64,000 nucleotides of DNA from Persicitalea sp963803495 (GCA_963803495.1 CAWDMP010000002.1:3844001-3908000); one strand, 5' to 3'; numbered from the stretch's first letter, positions 36,385-45,999 are shown. The notes: generated by a model not told the origin, from the sequence alone. Numbers and translations: made by a program.

Positions 36385-37173
36385 ATGAATATTTTCAAAA
36401 TAATTGACGAAATCTCCAAGGTAGACGGCGACGCCGTCGAGCGCCTCGAACACGCCACGCGCCGTAGCTTCATGACGAAGTTCAGCCGGAGCATTTCGGC
36501 CGCTGCGGTACCCGCAGTACTGGCTACTGTAACCAACAAGGCATTTGCCCAGTCACAGGCAGCCGTCGACATCCTCAATTACGCGTTGACACTTGAGTAC
36601 CTCGAAGACGAGTTTTACAAGATGGGTAATGCTGCTGCCAGCCTTATTCCGGCCAAGTACAAAACCGTCTTCCAGCAAATTGGTAAGCATGAGACGCAGC
36701 ACGTAAATCTTCTGAGAAGCGCTTTGGGTGCCGCAGCTGTTGCTAAGCCTAAATTCGATTTCACAGCTAAGGGTGCTTACGCCGATGTGTTTACCAAATT
36801 CGACACTTTCGTTTTCTTGTCCCACGCCTTTGAAGACACTGGTGTGCGGGCCTATAAAGGACAGGCGGGTGGATTGATCAACGATCCTTCGATTCTTCAG
36901 ACGGCATTGCAAATCCACTCGGTCGAGGCGCGCCACGCGGCTAAGGCCCGAGCGATCTTGTCGGAAATACGTAGTGCTCCGGCTATCAAGCCCTGGATCA
37001 CGCTCAATGAAGGGTCACCAGCTGCGGTGTATGCAGGCGACGACAACGTAATGCAAGGCGGCAAAGACGTGACCGGACTAGGCGGTAAAACGTTGAAAGC
37101 CGTGACTGAATCTTTTGATGAGCCTTTGACCAAGGATGCAGTACTAGCCATTGCGGGCTTGTTTCTTGCCTAG
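36385..37173 (+). CDS. Ferritin-like domain protein with Tat-like signal
   Basis: The 262 residues are paralogous to the upstream gene: ILNYALTLEYLEDEFYKMG, KHETQHVNLLRSALG, FEDTGVRAYKGQAGG and SVEARHAAKARAIL repeat the same four-helix set. A signal (TRRSFMTKFSRSISAAAVPA) ends with KAFAQ, so it is exported but not lipidated. The two genes form a small operon closed by a terminator. They probably act together in the cell envelope. Confidence 0.83.
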   Translation: MNIFKIIDEISKVDGDAVERLEHATRRSFMTKFSRSISAAAVPAVLATVTNKAFAQSQAAVDILNYALTLEYLEDEFYKMGNAAASLIPAKYKTVFQQIGKHETQHVNLLRSALGAAAVAKPKFDFTAKGAYADVFTKFDTFVFLSHAFEDTGVRAYKGQAGGLINDPSILQTALQIHSVEARHAAKARAILSEIRSAPAIKPWITLNEGSPAAVYAGDDNVMQGGKDVTGLGGKTLKAVTESFDEPLTKDAVLAIAGLFLA

Positions 37174-37198
37174 TACCTTACGATTTGATGCCAATTGA

Positions 37199-37236
37199 AG
37201 CAGCGGATTACCTTTGGGTAGCCCGCTGTTTTTTTT
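37199..37236 (+). terminator. Terminator of the ferritin-like pair
   Basis: CAGCGG (37201-37206) pairs with CCGCTG (37223-37228), extended by GCTACC-type pairing inside, followed by eight T residues. Confidence 0.85.
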
Positions 37237-37253
37237 ATGTGTGAAGTCGGGAC

Positions 37254-38410
37254 TCAAATACTTCCTTCCCGCAGTCGAGCCACTACTTCCTGCACATGGC
37301 TGATCGTAGCTTCGATATCCATCGGGCTAGTCGAGCGGCCTAGGCTGAAACGTACCGAGGCATGAGCCAACGCATCCGAAACGCTGAGTGCTTTCAACAC
37401 GTGAGAAGGCTCGACCAAAGCCGAGGTACAAGCCGAGCCGCTGGAAACCGCGATGCGGTTGAGCGCCATAAGCAACATTTCACCGTCGACGTTTCCGAAG
37501 GAAATGTTGGTGGTTTGGGGGAGCCGAGCACCAGGATCGCCGTTGCGATGGGTGTTTGCTATGGTACCCAGAATTTGGGCTTCCAGCTGATCCCGGAGAA
37601 GCGTCGAGTCGGCTGGATTCTGTTCGCCATCGTTTCAGCCGCCATTTGGCAAGCTTCACCCAAACCCACAATGCCCGGAACGTTCAAAGTACCTGAGCGC
37701 AAGCCGCGCTCATGACGACCGCCGTCGAGCTGGGCCACGGGCTTCATTCCTTTTTTTACGTAGAGCGCGCCCACGCCTTTAGGGCCATAGAGTTTGTGCG
37801 CCGACAGGCTTAGCAAATCTATCTTGTCCGCCTCCACATCCACCGGAATTTTCCCGACGGCCTGCGTGGCGTCAGTGTGAAAAATTACCCCGCGCGCGCG
37901 ACACAATCGCCCGATCTCGGCAACGGGCTGGATGACGCCGATTTCGTTGTTGGCGTGCATCACCGAGACCAGTAAGGTTTCCGGCCGAAGGCTATCTTCC
38001 AGCTGCTGTACCGAAATCAGCCCATTGACGGCGGGCGTGAGGTAGGTGACTTCCGCACCATAGGCTTCGAGGTGCTGGCAGGGATCGAGTACGGCTTTGT
38101 GCTCAGTGGCAACAGTGACGAGGTGGCGGCGCGCTGCCCCAGCACTTTCGAAGGTACCTTTCAGGGCCAGATTGTTGGCTTCGGTGGCCCCGCTGGTGAA
38201 GATGATTTCTTTCTCGCCCGCGCCGATGAGCGCCGCTACCTGCTGCCGGGCGCGGGCCACGGCATCGGCGGCTTCCCAGCCGTAGAGGTGCGTCCGGCTG
38301 GCGGCATTGCCGAATTGCGCCGTAAACCACGGCAGCATAGCCGCCAACACGCGCGGGTCGACGGGCGTCGTAGCGTTGTAATCCAAATAAATCGGGTGTT
38401 GGCTTGACAA
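37254..38410 (-). CDS. Cysteine desulfurase (NifS/IscS family), read through one frameshift
   Basis: It starts MSSQHPIYLDYNATTPVDPR. The PLP enzyme motifs are present: ATTPVD, TSGATEANNLALKG, VMHANNEIGVIQP, HTDATQAVGK, SLSAHKLYGPKGVGAL (catalytic Lys) and LRSGTLNVPGIVGLG. One missing base near 37626 shifts the frame. Restored, it continues EQNPADSTLLRDQLEAQILG and NISFGNVDGE to SSGSACTSALVEPSHVL, the Cys loop that holds the sulfur. It supplies sulfur for Fe-S clusters or tRNA. The break is probably a sequencing error. The total of about 385 residues is normal. Confidence 0.88.
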
Positions 38411-38436
38411 GGGTGGGTACTTATGTTTTAGAATCT

Positions 38437-39273
38437 TTATTCAATCAAAACTTCGCCTTCTCTATTTCTCGAATGCGAGAAAATCCAAGGCAGGTAGTCT
38501 GGTTCGGCAAAGGCTTTGTCCCAGCTGTTGTGATTGACGCCGGGGTACTCGGTGTACTGCACGTCGGTACCTATTGTTTTTAGTTTCTCCACGATTTCGC
38601 GGGAGTGCTTCACACCTACCACCGAGTCGGAGTCGCCGTGAAAAACCCAGAACGGAATGGCCTGTACGCGCGCGTCGTAGGCCGCGACGTCGGCCCCGCC
38701 GCAGATCGGCGTCGCGGCGGCGAACACCTCGGGGTGGCGGTGGAGCATTTCGAAAGTACCCATGCCGCCCATCGACAGCCCGGCGATGTAGAGCCGTCGG
38801 CGGTCCACTTTTTCTTTTTTCGCAAAATCCTGCACTAAGTCGTAAGCAGCCACCGAAGGCCAGGTGGGGGCGCGGCTATAATCAAAATCCAGGGCAAGTG
38901 GCTTGGTGTTTCGGCCTACCTCTACCGACGCCCAGTAGCTGTCGGTCGGGCATTGGGGAATGAGGACGAAGCAGGGAAAGTCCCGGCGGTTTTGCGCGGT
39001 CAGAAATTGCTTCGCGCCGTGGACGAGCTGCTTTTCGTTATCGTCGCCGCGCTCACCGGCTCCGTGCAGGAACAGGACGAGCGGGTACTTTTTTTTGCGG
39101 TTGTAATTCTGGGGATATAGGACGCGGTAGGGTAGGGTGTGCCCGTCGGCGGTCAGGTAGCTGCGCTTCTGGTACGCATCCGGGGCTTGCGCTTGCGCTT
39201 TCGCCCCGAAACAGCAGGCCAGCAAAAGACAAAAAACCAAAGCGGGGCAAAGCGGGTATTTTCGGTCAATCAT
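38437..39273 (-). CDS. Secreted alpha/beta hydrolase (carboxylesterase/PHB depolymerase-like)
   Basis: The 278 residues carry a signal peptide (CPALVFCLLLACCFGAKAQA). The fold motifs are LVLFLHGAGERGDDNEKQLV (oxyanion region), IAGLSMGGMGTFEML (nucleophile Ser about residue 165), FHGDSDSVVGV (Asp) and GVNHNSWDKAF (His). This set is typical of feruloyl-esterase/phospholipase-like hydrolases with a prolyl-oligopeptidase fold. It acts in the periplasm or outside; the substrate is unknown. It lies 26 bases upstream of the cysteine desulfurase on the same strand. Confidence 0.82.
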   Translation of the reverse strand: MIDRKYPLCPALVFCLLLACCFGAKAQAQAPDAYQKRSYLTADGHTLPYRVLYPQNYNRKKKYPLVLFLHGAGERGDDNEKQLVHGAKQFLTAQNRRDFPCFVLIPQCPTDSYWASVEVGRNTKPLALDFDYSRAPTWPSVAAYDLVQDFAKKEKVDRRRLYIAGLSMGGMGTFEMLHRHPEVFAAATPICGGADVAAYDARVQAIPFWVFHGDSDSVVGVKHSREIVEKLKTIGTDVQYTEYPGVNHNSWDKAFAEPDYLPWIFSHSRNREGEVLIE

Positions 39274-39353
39274 TACAGTAGTTGCGAAATGGTAGGAAGT
39301 TTTTCCAAATTTATCGGAAATTAGCCTTTTATCCTCATCGAAACCCCAACCTC

Positions 39354-40106
39354 ATGTGTAGAATTGCCCTTATCACCGGTGCGTCCTCAGGAATTGGCGC
39401 CGCCACGGCCCGCGCTTTTGCCAAAATTGGCATCGACCTCATCTTGTGCGGACGCCGGAGCGCGCGCTTGTTTGAATTAAGCGACGAACTATCCGAGCAG
39501 GTTAGTATCACTACGCTTGAATTCGACGTGCGCGACCGCAAGGCGACCGAGAAGGCTATCGGCTCGCTCTCGGGCGATTGGCGCAACATCGACATTCTGG
39601 TCAACAACGCCGGTAATGCCTACGGCTTCGATGCCATCGACGCGGGCGACCCCGACGACTGGGACGCCATGATCGACGGCAACGTGAAAGGTCTGCTCTA
39701 CGTCAGCAAGGCCGTAACGCCCGGCATGGTCGAGCGCGGACGTGGCCACATCGTCAACCTGAGCTCGATCGCCGGAAAAGAGACCTACGCCAACGGTACC
39801 GTGTACTGCGCCTCCAAAGCGGCCGTGGAAGCCATCAGTGCGGGTATGCGCCTGGACATGACCCAGCACGGCATCAAGGTGACCAACATTGCGCCCGGCG
39901 CGGTCGAGACCGAATTTTCGGAAGTACGTTTCAAAGGGGATGCGGCGCGGGCCAAAAAGGTATACGAGGGATTTGAACCTCTACGCGCCGAGGACATCGC
40001 TGATAGCATCGTGTACGCTGTCGCCGCTCCCGCCCACGTGACCATTGCCGACGTTACGATACTTGCTTCGGCGCAGGCGGCGGCCACGACGGTGTACCGG
40101 AAGTGA
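39354..40106 (+). CDS. Short-chain dehydrogenase (YdfG-like)
   Basis: Start ATG 39354 gives MCRIALITGASSGIGAATAR with the NAD(P) motif TGASSGIG. The next motifs are DILVNNAGNAYG (NNAG), LSSIAGKETYANGTVYCASK (catalytic Ser, Tyr, Lys) and IAPGAVETEFSEVRF. At 250 residues it matches the 3-hydroxy acid / serine 3-dehydrogenase group (YdfG). The Arg after the beta-2 strand (CGRRSAR) favours NADP. The cytoplasmic enzyme stands as a single gene. Confidence 0.88.
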   Translation: MCRIALITGASSGIGAATARAFAKIGIDLILCGRRSARLFELSDELSEQVSITTLEFDVRDRKATEKAIGSLSGDWRNIDILVNNAGNAYGFDAIDAGDPDDWDAMIDGNVKGLLYVSKAVTPGMVERGRGHIVNLSSIAGKETYANGTVYCASKAAVEAISAGMRLDMTQHGIKVTNIAPGAVETEFSEVRFKGDAARAKKVYEGFEPLRAEDIADSIVYAVAAPAHVTIADVTILASAQAAATTVYRK

Positions 40107-40107
40107 G

Positions 40108-40766
40108 CTACGGCTTTAAGGGTTTAAATTCCCGGACAAGTACCTCCGGGTCGATGCTGTGGCCGCCTTCGTACGATTTGATTTGCAAGAAAGGTACGCT
40201 GGCTTTCAGGTCGCTCAGGTACCGGGTCGTGTCGAACTGGACGAGGTACTGGTCGCGGTCTCCGTAGACGAAGTAGGTGGCGTCGGCAGGCAAGCGTTCG
40301 TTGGCGACGACATCGGCCAGGCCGTTGGCGAAGTACCCCGCCCACAGAATCAGGCGGTCGCAACTGAGACGCCCCCGGTCGAGCCAGCGGCAGGCGGTGG
40401 CGGTACCTTGTGAAAATCCCAGCACGGTCACCCGAATATTCTTAGCGTCATGGTTTTTAAAAATGGTTTGGTAAAGCGTATCGAGATACACTACGTAATC
40501 ACCGATCTCACTTTCGCGGGCTTCACGCGTCATCCAGGAAGCACCCACGCGTTCCGAATGATCTTTTAGATAGAACCGCGACAAGGCTTCGGGTGCTACG
40601 ATGAATGTCTCATCGTCCTGGATTTTCTCAAATTTCCGATGAAGTACTCCGCCAGCTGACCGTAGCCGTGCAGGACGAACCAGACATGCCGGGTCCGGTC
40701 CGATAGCTCGCCCAGCGTGAAGTACCTCGCCGTGCGCGTGACCGCTATTTCGTGTGATTCAGCCAT
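40108..40766 (-). CDS. Predicted esterase (phospholipase/carboxylesterase fold), read through one frameshift
   Basis: ATG at 40764-40766 starts MAESHEIAVTRTARYF and WFVLHGYGQLAEYFI. A missing base near 40638 shifts the frame to FEKIQDDETFIVAPEALSRF. The nucleophile VLGFSQGTATACRWL, then YFVYGDRDQYL and SYEGGHSID give Ser, Asp and His of the triad. The length of about 220 residues fits YpfH-type esterases. The start overlaps the end of ppx (ATGGCTGA), so translation is coupled. The frameshift is probably a sequencing error. Confidence 0.78.
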
Positions 40767-41700
40767 TTTTTGCTACGAGTTGAGTGAGTACGCCTTCTTT
40801 AAGTGCGTAGTTCGATACCTGTATCCGCTCGATGCGGTGCGTCTTGATCAGGTAGTCGATCAGGCAAACCGCGACCACGATCATATCTACCCGAAGGGCA
40901 ATCATGCCCGGAATCGCCATCCTCTCCTCCCGGTTGCCTTGCAACAATTGCGCAAAGCTCCGGGAGAATTCGGCCAGGGGTAGCTCGAAACCTGTTCGGG
41001 CCGGATTGGGCCGTTGACCGGTCCGGTGCATCACGTCCATAGCCACCAACGTATCGAACGAGCCCGACGAACCAACCAGCGTGGTCGGGGCGTACTGATG
41101 CACCGCATTGGCCAGTGGAATGAGTTGCTCTTCGAGGTAGTTGTAGATTCGCTTCCGGTCGGCGTCGGCGAGGGGGTCGGTGCGCATGAATTTTTCTATC
41201 AATCGCTGTCCGCCGATTTCGAAGCTCTGCTTCCAAAGTACCTGACTCCCGTTGCCGATGATGAACTCCACGCTACCGCCGCCAATGTCGACGATCAGCA
41301 CCGGCACCTCGTCCAACGTGACTGCCGCCCGTACCCCGTAGTAGATGTACTCGGCTTCCTGCGCTCCGTCGATCACTTGAATGGTGATGCCGGTTTCCTG
41401 CTCGACGACGTGGCAAAATTCCGCCGAATTGGCCGCGCTGCGGATCGCGCTCGTCCCAAAAGCAAAGGTACGATCGGCGGGTACTTCATATCGATCGAGG
41501 ACCTCCCGGAAGTACCTCAACACTTCCAGCGCGCGCTCGGTGGCGGCCGGCGTAATGAGGCGTTTGTTGATGCCGCCCTGCCCAATCCGCGCCGCCCGAC
41601 TCTCGTGAAAAATCCGCGGATGGCTCGGGGCTTCAGCATCGACGATGAGCAGATGAAAGGTATTGGTACCCAGGTCGATAATCGCTAAGTGGTTGTTCAT
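40759..41700 (-). CDS. Ppx/GppA-family exopolyphosphatase
   Basis: Start ATG 41700 (MNNHLAIIDLGTNTFHLLIV) places the family phosphate-binding motif at the N-terminus; an upstream start at 41754 would add an unrelated tail. Other blocks: ARIGQGGINKRL, AFGTSAIRSAANS, VLIVDIGGGSVEFIIG and GSSGSFDTLVAM. It removes terminal phosphates from polyphosphate, or acts on pppGpp; family members overlap in activity. At 313 residues it has only the two-domain core, without the C-terminal HD domain of E. coli Ppx. The short form is usual in Bacteroidota. Confidence 0.87.
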   Translation of the reverse strand: MNNHLAIIDLGTNTFHLLIVDAEAPSHPRIFHESRAARIGQGGINKRLITPAATERALEVLRYFREVLDRYEVPADRTFAFGTSAIRSAANSAEFCHVVEQETGITIQVIDGAQEAEYIYYGVRAAVTLDEVPVLIVDIGGGSVEFIIGNGSQVLWKQSFEIGGQRLIEKFMRTDPLADADRKRIYNYLEEQLIPLANAVHQYAPTTLVGSSGSFDTLVAMDVMHRTGQRPNPARTGFELPLAEFSRSFAQLLQGNREERMAIPGMIALRVDMIVVAVCLIDYLIKTHRIERIQVSNYALKEGVLTQLVAKNG

Positions 41701-42011
41701 TTTTTTTGGGTAGAAGGGTAGAATGGTAGAAGGGGGACGGTCGACGGTTTGCACATCAGCGGCGGTTTGCCGCTGTGATAATGGTCAAAAATAGTGGCTT
41801 TGGTGGAATGTGAATTCTGGATTTGAATTTTCTGCGATGGGGACAGGGGATGGTTTGCGTATAAATGGCTGTTTCTAAGACCGATAAGAGCTTCAAACCT
41901 TAAACTTTAAACCTTAAACTCCACACCCCCTTGATTTTGTGGTAAAACTACGTTTTCTTTGCAGTCCTGAAAAATCTGAGAACCAATCATAAAAAACCAT
42001 ATATAGCGCTT
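41701..42011. other. Intergenic region with single-arm microrepeats
   Basis: Microrepeats occur at 41708-41740 (GGTAGAAGGGTAGAATGGTAG) and 41890-41922 (AAACCTTAAACTTTAAACC). They resemble the hairpin arms seen elsewhere but do not pair with each other. The right end should hold the rpsU promoter. No protein gene is supported. Confidence 0.4.
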
Positions 42012-42206
42012 ATGCTTATTATCAATGTCAAAGACAACGAGTCAATCGACCGCGCTCTGAAGCGGTACAAAAAGAAATTTGAAAGAACCGGCACTATGCG
42101 TCAGCTGCGTACCCGTCAGGCTTTTACGAAGCCTTCGGTGAAGCGCCGCCACGAGGTGTTGAACGCGATTTACAAGCAAAAGACGTACGGTCACCTGGAA
42201 GACTAG
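42012..42206 (+). CDS. rpsU: 30S ribosomal protein S21
   Basis: The 64 residues read MLIINVKDNESIDRALKRYK, then KKFERTGTMRQLRTRQAFTK and SVKRRHEVLNAIYKQKTYGH. This is the short basic helical S21, which binds near the 3' end of 16S rRNA. In Bacteroidota, S21 and its neighbours in the ribosome help hide the anti-Shine-Dalgarno sequence, which agrees with the lack of clear SD sites here. Its own terminator follows. Confidence 0.95.
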   Translation: MLIINVKDNESIDRALKRYKKKFERTGTMRQLRTRQAFTKPSVKRRHEVLNAIYKQKTYGHLED

Positions 42207-42238
42207 TCCGGTTTCGGAATTTTCTTTTCCTATATTTG

Positions 42239-42272
42239 AGCTGAAAGGGCCTTGCCTTTTCAGCTTTTTTGG
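42239..42272 (+). terminator. rpsU terminator
   Basis: AGCTGAAA (42239-42246) pairs with TTTCAGCT (42258-42265), extended by G/C pairs with a bulge, followed by a T-run to 42270. Confidence 0.85.
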
Positions 42273-42378
42273 CTTGGGGTGTTTTGTGTTGGCTTTGAGT
42301 GATGCCCAAGCCAGCCTTCTTTGAAGTAACTGTTTTTGCTCAGCCGGCGCGCACGAGCTGGCCGCCCGTACCACAACT

Positions 42379-43251
42379 ATGTACCAGCAATTCTTGGATC
42401 ATCTGCGTTACGAGAAGCGTGTCAGCGAGCACACGCTGACGGCTTATAGCGGCGATTTGGATCAGCTGTGCAAGTACCTGCGCTTTCAGTACGAGAGCGA
42501 CGCGCCCGGTACCGTCAGCGCGCCAATGCTGCGGTCGTGGGTGGTGAGTTTGGTGGAGGAAGGGTTGAACCCTACCTCGGTCAATCGGAAAATGGCGACC
42601 ATGCGGTCGTTTTTTAAGTTTCTGCGAAGCAGACGGCTGATTGCCAAAGACCCGGCCCGCAACCTGACAGCGCTCAAAACCAAGCGCAAACTCCCGGCTT
42701 TTGTGGAAGAAAAAGCCATCGCCATGCTTTTCGACGAATTGGAATTCACCGACGACTTCGCGGGCTTGCGCGACCGCGTCACGCTGGAATTACTGTACGG
42801 TACCGGAATGCGGCTATCGGAGTTACTGGCTTTGCAGGAAAACGACCTCGATCTCGAGCAGCGTGTCGTGCGCGTACAGGGGAAGCGCGCCAAGGAGCGC
42901 CTGGTACCTATTACCAAACCATTAGCTCAACTACTCACGCAATACGTGCCAGCCCGTGCGCCCGAAGACAGCGTCCAGGCGCTAATCCTGACCGACGCCG
43001 GGAAAGCGGCCTACCCGGTGTTTGTGCAGCGGATGGTGAAGAATTACCTATCGGCGGTCACGACCCTGCCCCAGAAGAGTCCGCACGTCCTGCGGCATAC
43101 TTACGCCACCCACCTGCTCAACCGCGGCGCCGACCTCAATGCCATCAAGGAACTATTGGGCCACGCCAACCTCGCCGCCACGCAGATCTATACTCACAAT
43201 TCCATCGAAAAGCTCAAAAAATCCCACCAGCAAGCGCATCCGAAAGCTTAG
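42379..43251 (+). CDS. Tyrosine recombinase, XerC/XerD type
   Basis: The 290 residues have an N-terminal SAM-like core-binding domain (MYQQFLDHLRYEKRVSEHTL) and a catalytic domain with Arg (LYGTGMRLSELLAL), Lys in the beta-hairpin, HVLRHTYATHLL (His-x-x-Arg), LLGHANLAATQIYTH (His) and the nucleophile Tyr. It resolves chromosome dimers at dif with a partner. Placement next to rpsU and ppc in a core region argues for the housekeeping enzyme and not an island integrase. Which of XerC or XerD it is cannot be decided here. Confidence 0.88.
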   Translation: MYQQFLDHLRYEKRVSEHTLTAYSGDLDQLCKYLRFQYESDAPGTVSAPMLRSWVVSLVEEGLNPTSVNRKMATMRSFFKFLRSRRLIAKDPARNLTALKTKRKLPAFVEEKAIAMLFDELEFTDDFAGLRDRVTLELLYGTGMRLSELLALQENDLDLEQRVVRVQGKRAKERLVPITKPLAQLLTQYVPARAPEDSVQALILTDAGKAAYPVFVQRMVKNYLSAVTTLPQKSPHVLRHTYATHLLNRGADLNAIKELLGHANLAATQIYTHNSIEKLKKSHQQAHPKA

Positions 43252-43402
43252 TTAATGGATAATGAATAAGGAATAATGAACAATGATTGGGCCATTTAGA
43301 ATATATTTGCTTGGAAGGCCAATAAGTCGCCCGATGGTTGAAGACTTCTATCGGGCACTTTCTCTCCATTATTCATTATCAATTGTTCACTATTCATTAA
43401 AT
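43252..43402. repeat. Nested inverted repeats between xer and ppc
   Basis: Outer arms: left TTAATGGATAATGAATAAGG and AATAATGAACAATGATTGG, right CCATTATTCATTATCAATTG and TTCACTATTCATTAA, an imperfect inverted repeat of ATTCATTAT-type units. An inner hairpin GCCCGAT...ATCGGGC (about 43330-43356) resembles a terminator. The structure ends at the ppc start codon. Confidence 0.65.
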
Positions 43403-43404
43403 AA

Positions 43405-45990
43405 ATGAGTCACGTTTTTCAGGATTCCGTCGTCACCAAGTACAACATCTTCAATAGTTTATTCCTGAGTTTGCCCTACCGCGGGGTATTTCAAACGGGC
43501 TCTTTGCTGCCGCTCTTGACCCAAAAATGCGAATCAGGCTTCGCGGAAGGAAAGTCGCCCAAGCAGATTGTCGAGCATTTTTTCGATGAGTACCTGGAAG
43601 AAGCCACGCCCGCGCAGCGCATGGATTTGCTGTTTGCCTTCATCCAGTACATCGAGCGGCAGGTGGTACTCTTCGATTCGGTGGAGGATGCCGCCTTCGA
43701 CCTCACCCACGAAATGGACGGCAAAGGCTCGATCAAATTTCTGGTCGACCGGCTGGATTCGGATGCGCTGCGTGAAAAGATGCTGGAAAAGTTGCAGGAT
43801 TTCAGCGTCAGAATCGTACTCACGGCGCACCCCACGCAGTTTTATCCCGGCAAGGTACTGGGCATTATCAATGATCTGGAAGAGTCGATTCGGGACAATG
43901 ACTTCGGAACGGTGAATCAATTGATTCTGCAATTGGGTAAAACGGCTTTCATCAACAACGCCAAGCCTACGCCTTACGACGAAGCCGTGAGTCTGTGCTG
44001 GTTTCTGGAAAATGTATTTTACGAGGCTATACCCAATATTTTCAAGAAGCTGATCGACAACCTGGGCCTTTCGGCCCACGAATGGAACTACCCTGAGGTG
44101 TTCCGCCTGGGCTTCTGGCCGGGGGGCGACCGCGATGGCAATCCTTTTGTGAGCGCCGATACCACGCTGGCTGTGGCCGCCAAGTTACGTGACTCGCTGC
44201 TTCGCGGCTACTACCGCGACATTCGTACTTTGAAGCGTCGGCTGACCTTCCGGGGTGTAGAGGACAAAGTGGCGCTGATGGAGCAAAAGATGAACAGTAC
44301 CATCTTCGGACCCGAAGCCGAAGGCTACCAGAATGCTGACGAGCTGATGGCTGAGCTTCAAGCAGCGCGGCAGGTACTGGTCGACAAGCACCAAGGCCTG
44401 TTCCTGGAAACGCTCGATACCTTTATCCTGAAACTGAAACTCTTCGGGTTTTTCTTTGCCAGCCTCGACATCCGGCAGGACAGCCGCAAGCACACCAAGG
44501 CCTGGGAAGACATTCTGAAAAGGCTGGAAACGAAAATTCCGCTGCTGAAATACGACGATTACCAGAATTGGGACGAAAAGCGCAAGATCGAACTTCTGCT
44601 CTCACTCAACATTCCCCTACGGTCCGAAGACTACGAAGATCCGACGACCAAAGACATCATCGACTCGATGCAGACCATTTCGGTGATTCAGCGGCGCAAC
44701 GGCATGGCGGGCGCGCATCGCTACGTCATCAGCAACTCCCGCTCCGCGCTCGACGTGATGAACGTGGTGGCCCTGGCCAAGAATCTCATCGCCAACGAGC
44801 AGGGACACCTGGCGATCGACATCGTGCCACTCTTCGAAACTGTGGATGACCTGGCTGCCGCCGGGGAAGTGATGCGGACGCTCTATGAAAACGAGTACTA
44901 CGCCGCCCACATGGCGCGCCGCGACATGCACCAAACGATCATGGTCGGCTTCTCGGACGGTACCAAAGACGGTGGGTACCTGCGGGCCAACTGGTCGATT
45001 TATGGGGCCAAGGAACAGCTCACCAAAGTGTCGCGCGAGTACGGGATCAAGGTCACATTCTTCGACGGCCGCGGGGGCCCTCCCGGCCGAGGTGGTGGCA
45101 ATAACCAGAATTTTTATGCTTCGCTCGGTAAGGACATCGAGGACAAAGAAGTACAACTCACCGTACAGGGCCAAACGATCAGCTCCAATTATGGCACCAT
45201 CTCGACCGGGATGTACAATTTGGAACGTCTCTTCTCGGCGGGCTTGGAAAATAGCCTGTTCCGATCGAGCCGGAAAGACGAGCAACTGACCGAGGACGAC
45301 AAAGCGCTCATGGAGGAACTGGCCGAAGCAGCTTATCAGTCGTACCTCGACTTGAAGAACGACCCGGCCTTTGTCAAGTACCTGGAAAAGAAAACGCCGC
45401 TGCGTTTTTACGGTCAAACCAACATTGGTAGCCGCCCCACCAAGCGTGGGGCCGATGGCGAGGGCTTGAAATTTGAGGACTTGCGCGCTATCCCGTTTGT
45501 GGGTTCCTGGGCGCAGATGAAGCAGAACGTACCGGGTTTCTACGGCTTCGGCTCGGCTATTCAGCAACTGGCCGATGACGGAAAGCTCGAAGCGGTCAAG
45601 AAGCTGTACAAGAAGTCGCTCTTTTTCCGTACCCTCATCGAAAACTCCATGCAGTCGTTGTCGAAAGCTTTCTTCCCCGCCACCAAGTACCTGCGCGACG
45701 AAGAAGAGTACCGCGCTTTCTACGACAAAATGTACGAAGAATTCTTGCGGACCGATAAGCTGTTACTCGAAATTTCGGGTCAAAAAGAGCTGCTGGACAG
45801 CAACCAAATGACCCGCGAGTCGATCCAGATTCGGGAGCGCATCGTATTGCCTCTGATCACGATTCAGCAGTACGCCTTGCAGACCCTTGCGGAGGAAGCC
45901 GAGAACCGGACCATGGACGAGGAGTCGTTGAACAAACTGGTTATGCGGGCCATGTTCGGCATCATCAACGCGGCGCGAAATTCGGCGTAG
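43405..45990 (+). CDS. ppc: Phosphoenolpyruvate carboxylase
   Basis: The 861 residues contain the catalytic blocks VLTAHPTQFYPGK (TAHPT), LGFWPGGDRDGNPFV, SLDIRQDSRKH, VGFSDGTKDGGYLRANW and TFFDGRGGPPGRGGGNNQNF. The C-terminus ends MFGIINAARNSA, near the usual NTG end though not identical. It fixes bicarbonate on PEP to give oxaloacetate and fills the citric acid cycle. The motif variants (TAHPTQFYPGK in place of TAHPTEVxRR) fit the divergent Bacteroidota form. Complete. Confidence 0.93.
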   Translation: MSHVFQDSVVTKYNIFNSLFLSLPYRGVFQTGSLLPLLTQKCESGFAEGKSPKQIVEHFFDEYLEEATPAQRMDLLFAFIQYIERQVVLFDSVEDAAFDLTHEMDGKGSIKFLVDRLDSDALREKMLEKLQDFSVRIVLTAHPTQFYPGKVLGIINDLEESIRDNDFGTVNQLILQLGKTAFINNAKPTPYDEAVSLCWFLENVFYEAIPNIFKKLIDNLGLSAHEWNYPEVFRLGFWPGGDRDGNPFVSADTTLAVAAKLRDSLLRGYYRDIRTLKRRLTFRGVEDKVALMEQKMNSTIFGPEAEGYQNADELMAELQAARQVLVDKHQGLFLETLDTFILKLKLFGFFFASLDIRQDSRKHTKAWEDILKRLETKIPLLKYDDYQNWDEKRKIELLLSLNIPLRSEDYEDPTTKDIIDSMQTISVIQRRNGMAGAHRYVISNSRSALDVMNVVALAKNLIANEQGHLAIDIVPLFETVDDLAAAGEVMRTLYENEYYAAHMARRDMHQTIMVGFSDGTKDGGYLRANWSIYGAKEQLTKVSREYGIKVTFFDGRGGPPGRGGGNNQNFYASLGKDIEDKEVQLTVQGQTISSNYGTISTGMYNLERLFSAGLENSLFRSSRKDEQLTEDDKALMEELAEAAYQSYLDLKNDPAFVKYLEKKTPLRFYGQTNIGSRPTKRGADGEGLKFEDLRAIPFVGSWAQMKQNVPGFYGFGSAIQQLADDGKLEAVKKLYKKSLFFRTLIENSMQSLSKAFFPATKYLRDEEEYRAFYDKMYEEFLRTDKLLLEISGQKELLDSNQMTRESIQIRERIVLPLITIQQYALQTLAEEAENRTMDEESLNKLVMRAMFGIINAARNSA

Positions 45991-45999
45991 GTAGGTTTT

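Noticed and set aside
42379..43251. Tyrosine recombinase as the integrase of the rpoC-end insert
   Set aside because: It lies 35 kb away in a conserved core setting and has the size and motifs of housekeeping XerC/D.
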